Part shown: one piece after another, positions 6,365 to 7,381 of the stretch
How the letters are laid out: each line of letters starts with the position of its first letter
Position numbering within the stretch: the first letter of the stretch is position 1
Origin: Actinomycetes bacterium
GTDB lineage: Bacteria; Actinomycetota; Actinomycetes; Propionibacteriales; Propionibacteriaceae
Assembly: GCA_023387135.1 (NCBI GenBank)
Contig: JAEWIK010000082.1
Span: forward strand, 1-7,381
Length of the DNA stretch: 7,381 nucleotides
Direction of reading: 5' to 3'
Notes under the pieces: generated by a model
The model's database searches: none
The model's input: the letters and a program-made list of their open reading frames with translations, nothing else
What the model was told of the DNA's origin: nothing
Translations under genes and position numbers: made by a program

Positions 6365-7381
6365 GTGACCGCCCTGTCGTCCCCGCAAGCCCGCCGCCTT
6401 CACCCCGCACGGCCCGTCCGCCGCCGGCCCTCCATCAACGCGTGGGCCCGCGACGTCGTCGGGGTCGTGACCTGGTCGAGCGTCCTGGTGGTCGTGGCCC
6501 TGTGGGTGGCGGGCGGCGGCGTCCGCGACCTGACCTCCGCGGCCGCCGGCCTCACCAGCGCGGGCAGGCTGACGGGACTGGTCGCGTCCAACCTGCTGCT
6601 GATCCAGGTGCTCCTGATGGCGCGGATCCCGCCGCTGGAACGCACCTACGGCCAGGACGAACTGGCGCGCCGGCACAGGCTCGTCGGGCTCGCCTCGTTC
6701 TGGCTGATGGTGACCCACATCGCGCTCATCACTGTCGGGTACGCGCTCGAGGTCGACCTCAACCCGTTCGCGCAGCTCTGGGAACTGGTGACCGACTACC
6801 CGGGGATGCTCCTGGCGACCGCAGGCACCCTCTCGCTCGTGCTCGTCGTCGTGACCAGCATCAGGCGCGCCCGGAAGCGGCTGCGGTACGAGTCCTGGCA
6901 CCTGCTGCACCTGTACGCCTACCTCGGCGTCGGGCTCGCCCTGCCGCATCAGCTGTGGACCGGCCAGGAGTTCCTCTCCAGCCCCGTCGCCACCGTCTAC
7001 TGGTGGACGCTCTGGGCCTGCGCGGCCGGCGCGATCCTGCTGTGGCGGGTCGGGTTGCCGCTCTACCGCAGCGTCGCCCACGACCTGCGGGTGCACGCGG
7101 TGGTGGACGAGGGCCCCGGCGTCGTCTCCGTGTGGCTGCGCGGCCGCAACCTCCATCGCCTCCCCGTGGCGGCGGGCCAGTTCTTCGTCTGGCGGTTCCT
7201 CGCCGGCAGCGGCTGGACGCGGGGACACCCGTACTCGCTCTCCGCGGCGCCCGGCGACGACACGCTGCGGATCACCGTCAAGCACCTCGGGGACGGCAGC
7301 GGTGGGCTCGCCGGCCTCCGTCCCGGAACCCGGGTGCTCTTCGAAGGTCCTTTCGGGAAGCTGCACTCCGGCGTCCGCACC
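6365..7381 (+). CDS. Ferric-reductase-like transmembrane flavocytochrome, N-terminal part
   Basis: The frame is open from GTG 6365 to the right edge, giving 339 residues with the C-terminus missing. A basic N-terminal tail (1-29) is followed by about six membrane helices (near 31-49, 68-87, 107-127, 148-166, 181-198, 208-230), the ferric-reductase-like/NOX heme domain. His104 and His118 (14 apart) and His182 and His195 (13 apart) are placed like the four ligands of the two stacked b hemes in the NOX/FRE family. From about 238 an FAD-binding ferredoxin-reductase-type barrel begins, with HPYSLS (288-293) as the flavin motif and GPFG (328-331); the NAD(P)-binding domain should follow beyond the window. 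The protein would pass electrons from cytoplasmic NAD(P)H through FAD and heme to an external acceptor such as Fe(III), or to a partner protein. The acceptor cannot be told. It diverges from the transporter across 176 bases. Confidence 0.88.
   Translation, partial: MTALSSPQARRLHPARPVRRRPSINAWARDVVGVVTWSSVLVVVALWVAGGGVRDLTSAAAGLTSAGRLTGLVASNLLLIQVLLMARIPPLERTYGQDELARRHRLVGLASFWLMVTHIALITVGYALEVDLNPFAQLWELVTDYPGMLLATAGTLSLVLVVVTSIRRARKRLRYESWHLLHLYAYLGVGLALPHQLWTGQEFLSSPVATVYWWTLWACAAGAILLWRVGLPLYRSVAHDLRVHAVVDEGPGVVSVWLRGRNLHRLPVAAGQFFVWRFLAGSGWTRGHPYSLSAAPGDDTLRITVKHLGDGSGGLAGLRPGTRVLFEGPFGKLHSGVRT

Noticed and set aside
6299..7366. 355-codon minus-strand open frame opposite the flavocytochrome
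   Set aside because: The plus-strand frame has membrane helices, heme histidines and a flavin motif, while the minus-strand product is a Gly/Arg/Glu/Pro-rich shadow with no recognisable domain.

Overview
This is a 7.4 kb stretch of very GC-rich DNA with actinomycete character: Gly-Ala-Arg-rich proteins, G/C at most wobble positions, a GTG start, purine-rich Shine-Dalgarno sites, and long antisense open frames produced by base composition. It most resembles a soil actinobacterium (order Streptosporangiales or Streptomycetales). The genus cannot be fixed from the sequence.

Layout. The left edge (1-225, +) holds the C-terminus of a NimA-like/pyridoxamine-phosphate-oxidase-fold flavoprotein. It converges, nine bases apart, on a minus-strand block that fills the window to 6188. 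Read in transcription order (right to left), that block is: an MFS transporter (6188-4833), a LacI-family regulator (4737-3685), L-ribulose-5-phosphate 4-epimerase araD (3688-2981), L-arabinose isomerase araA (2952-1441), and a secreted lipoprotein of the PQQ-dependent glucose/sorbosone dehydrogenase family (1380-235). Diverging from the transporter is a plus-strand ferric-reductase-like flavocytochrome (6365 onward), cut by the right edge.

How the genes fit together. The centre is an L-arabinose catabolic unit. AraA converts L-arabinose to L-ribulose, and AraD converts L-ribulose-5-phosphate to D-xylulose-5-phosphate. The regulator and araD overlap by four bases (ATGA), and araA follows after 28 bases, so the repressor appears to be the first gene of the operon it controls. 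A CG-centred imperfect palindrome typical of LacI-family operators (GTTACCGCTAAC, 4795-4806) lies in the 95-base gap before the regulator and overlaps a plausible -10 box, which suggests autoregulation by arabinose availability. The kinase step between the two enzymes (araB) is not encoded here. The transporter upstream looks more like the NiaP/metabolite:H+ symporter branch than like AraE-type sugar porters. The lipoprotein dehydrogenase could oxidise aldoses outside the membrane, but its link to the operon rests only on strand and a 60-base gap.

I found no mobile element, CRISPR array, RNA gene or clearly novel system. No gene-free stretch exceeds 300 bases; the longest is the 176-base divergent region 6189-6364. 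The points worth checking are the operon architecture and operator, the missing kinase, the identity of the transporter, and an 11-base-phased GCTCA repeat in front of the flavocytochrome.
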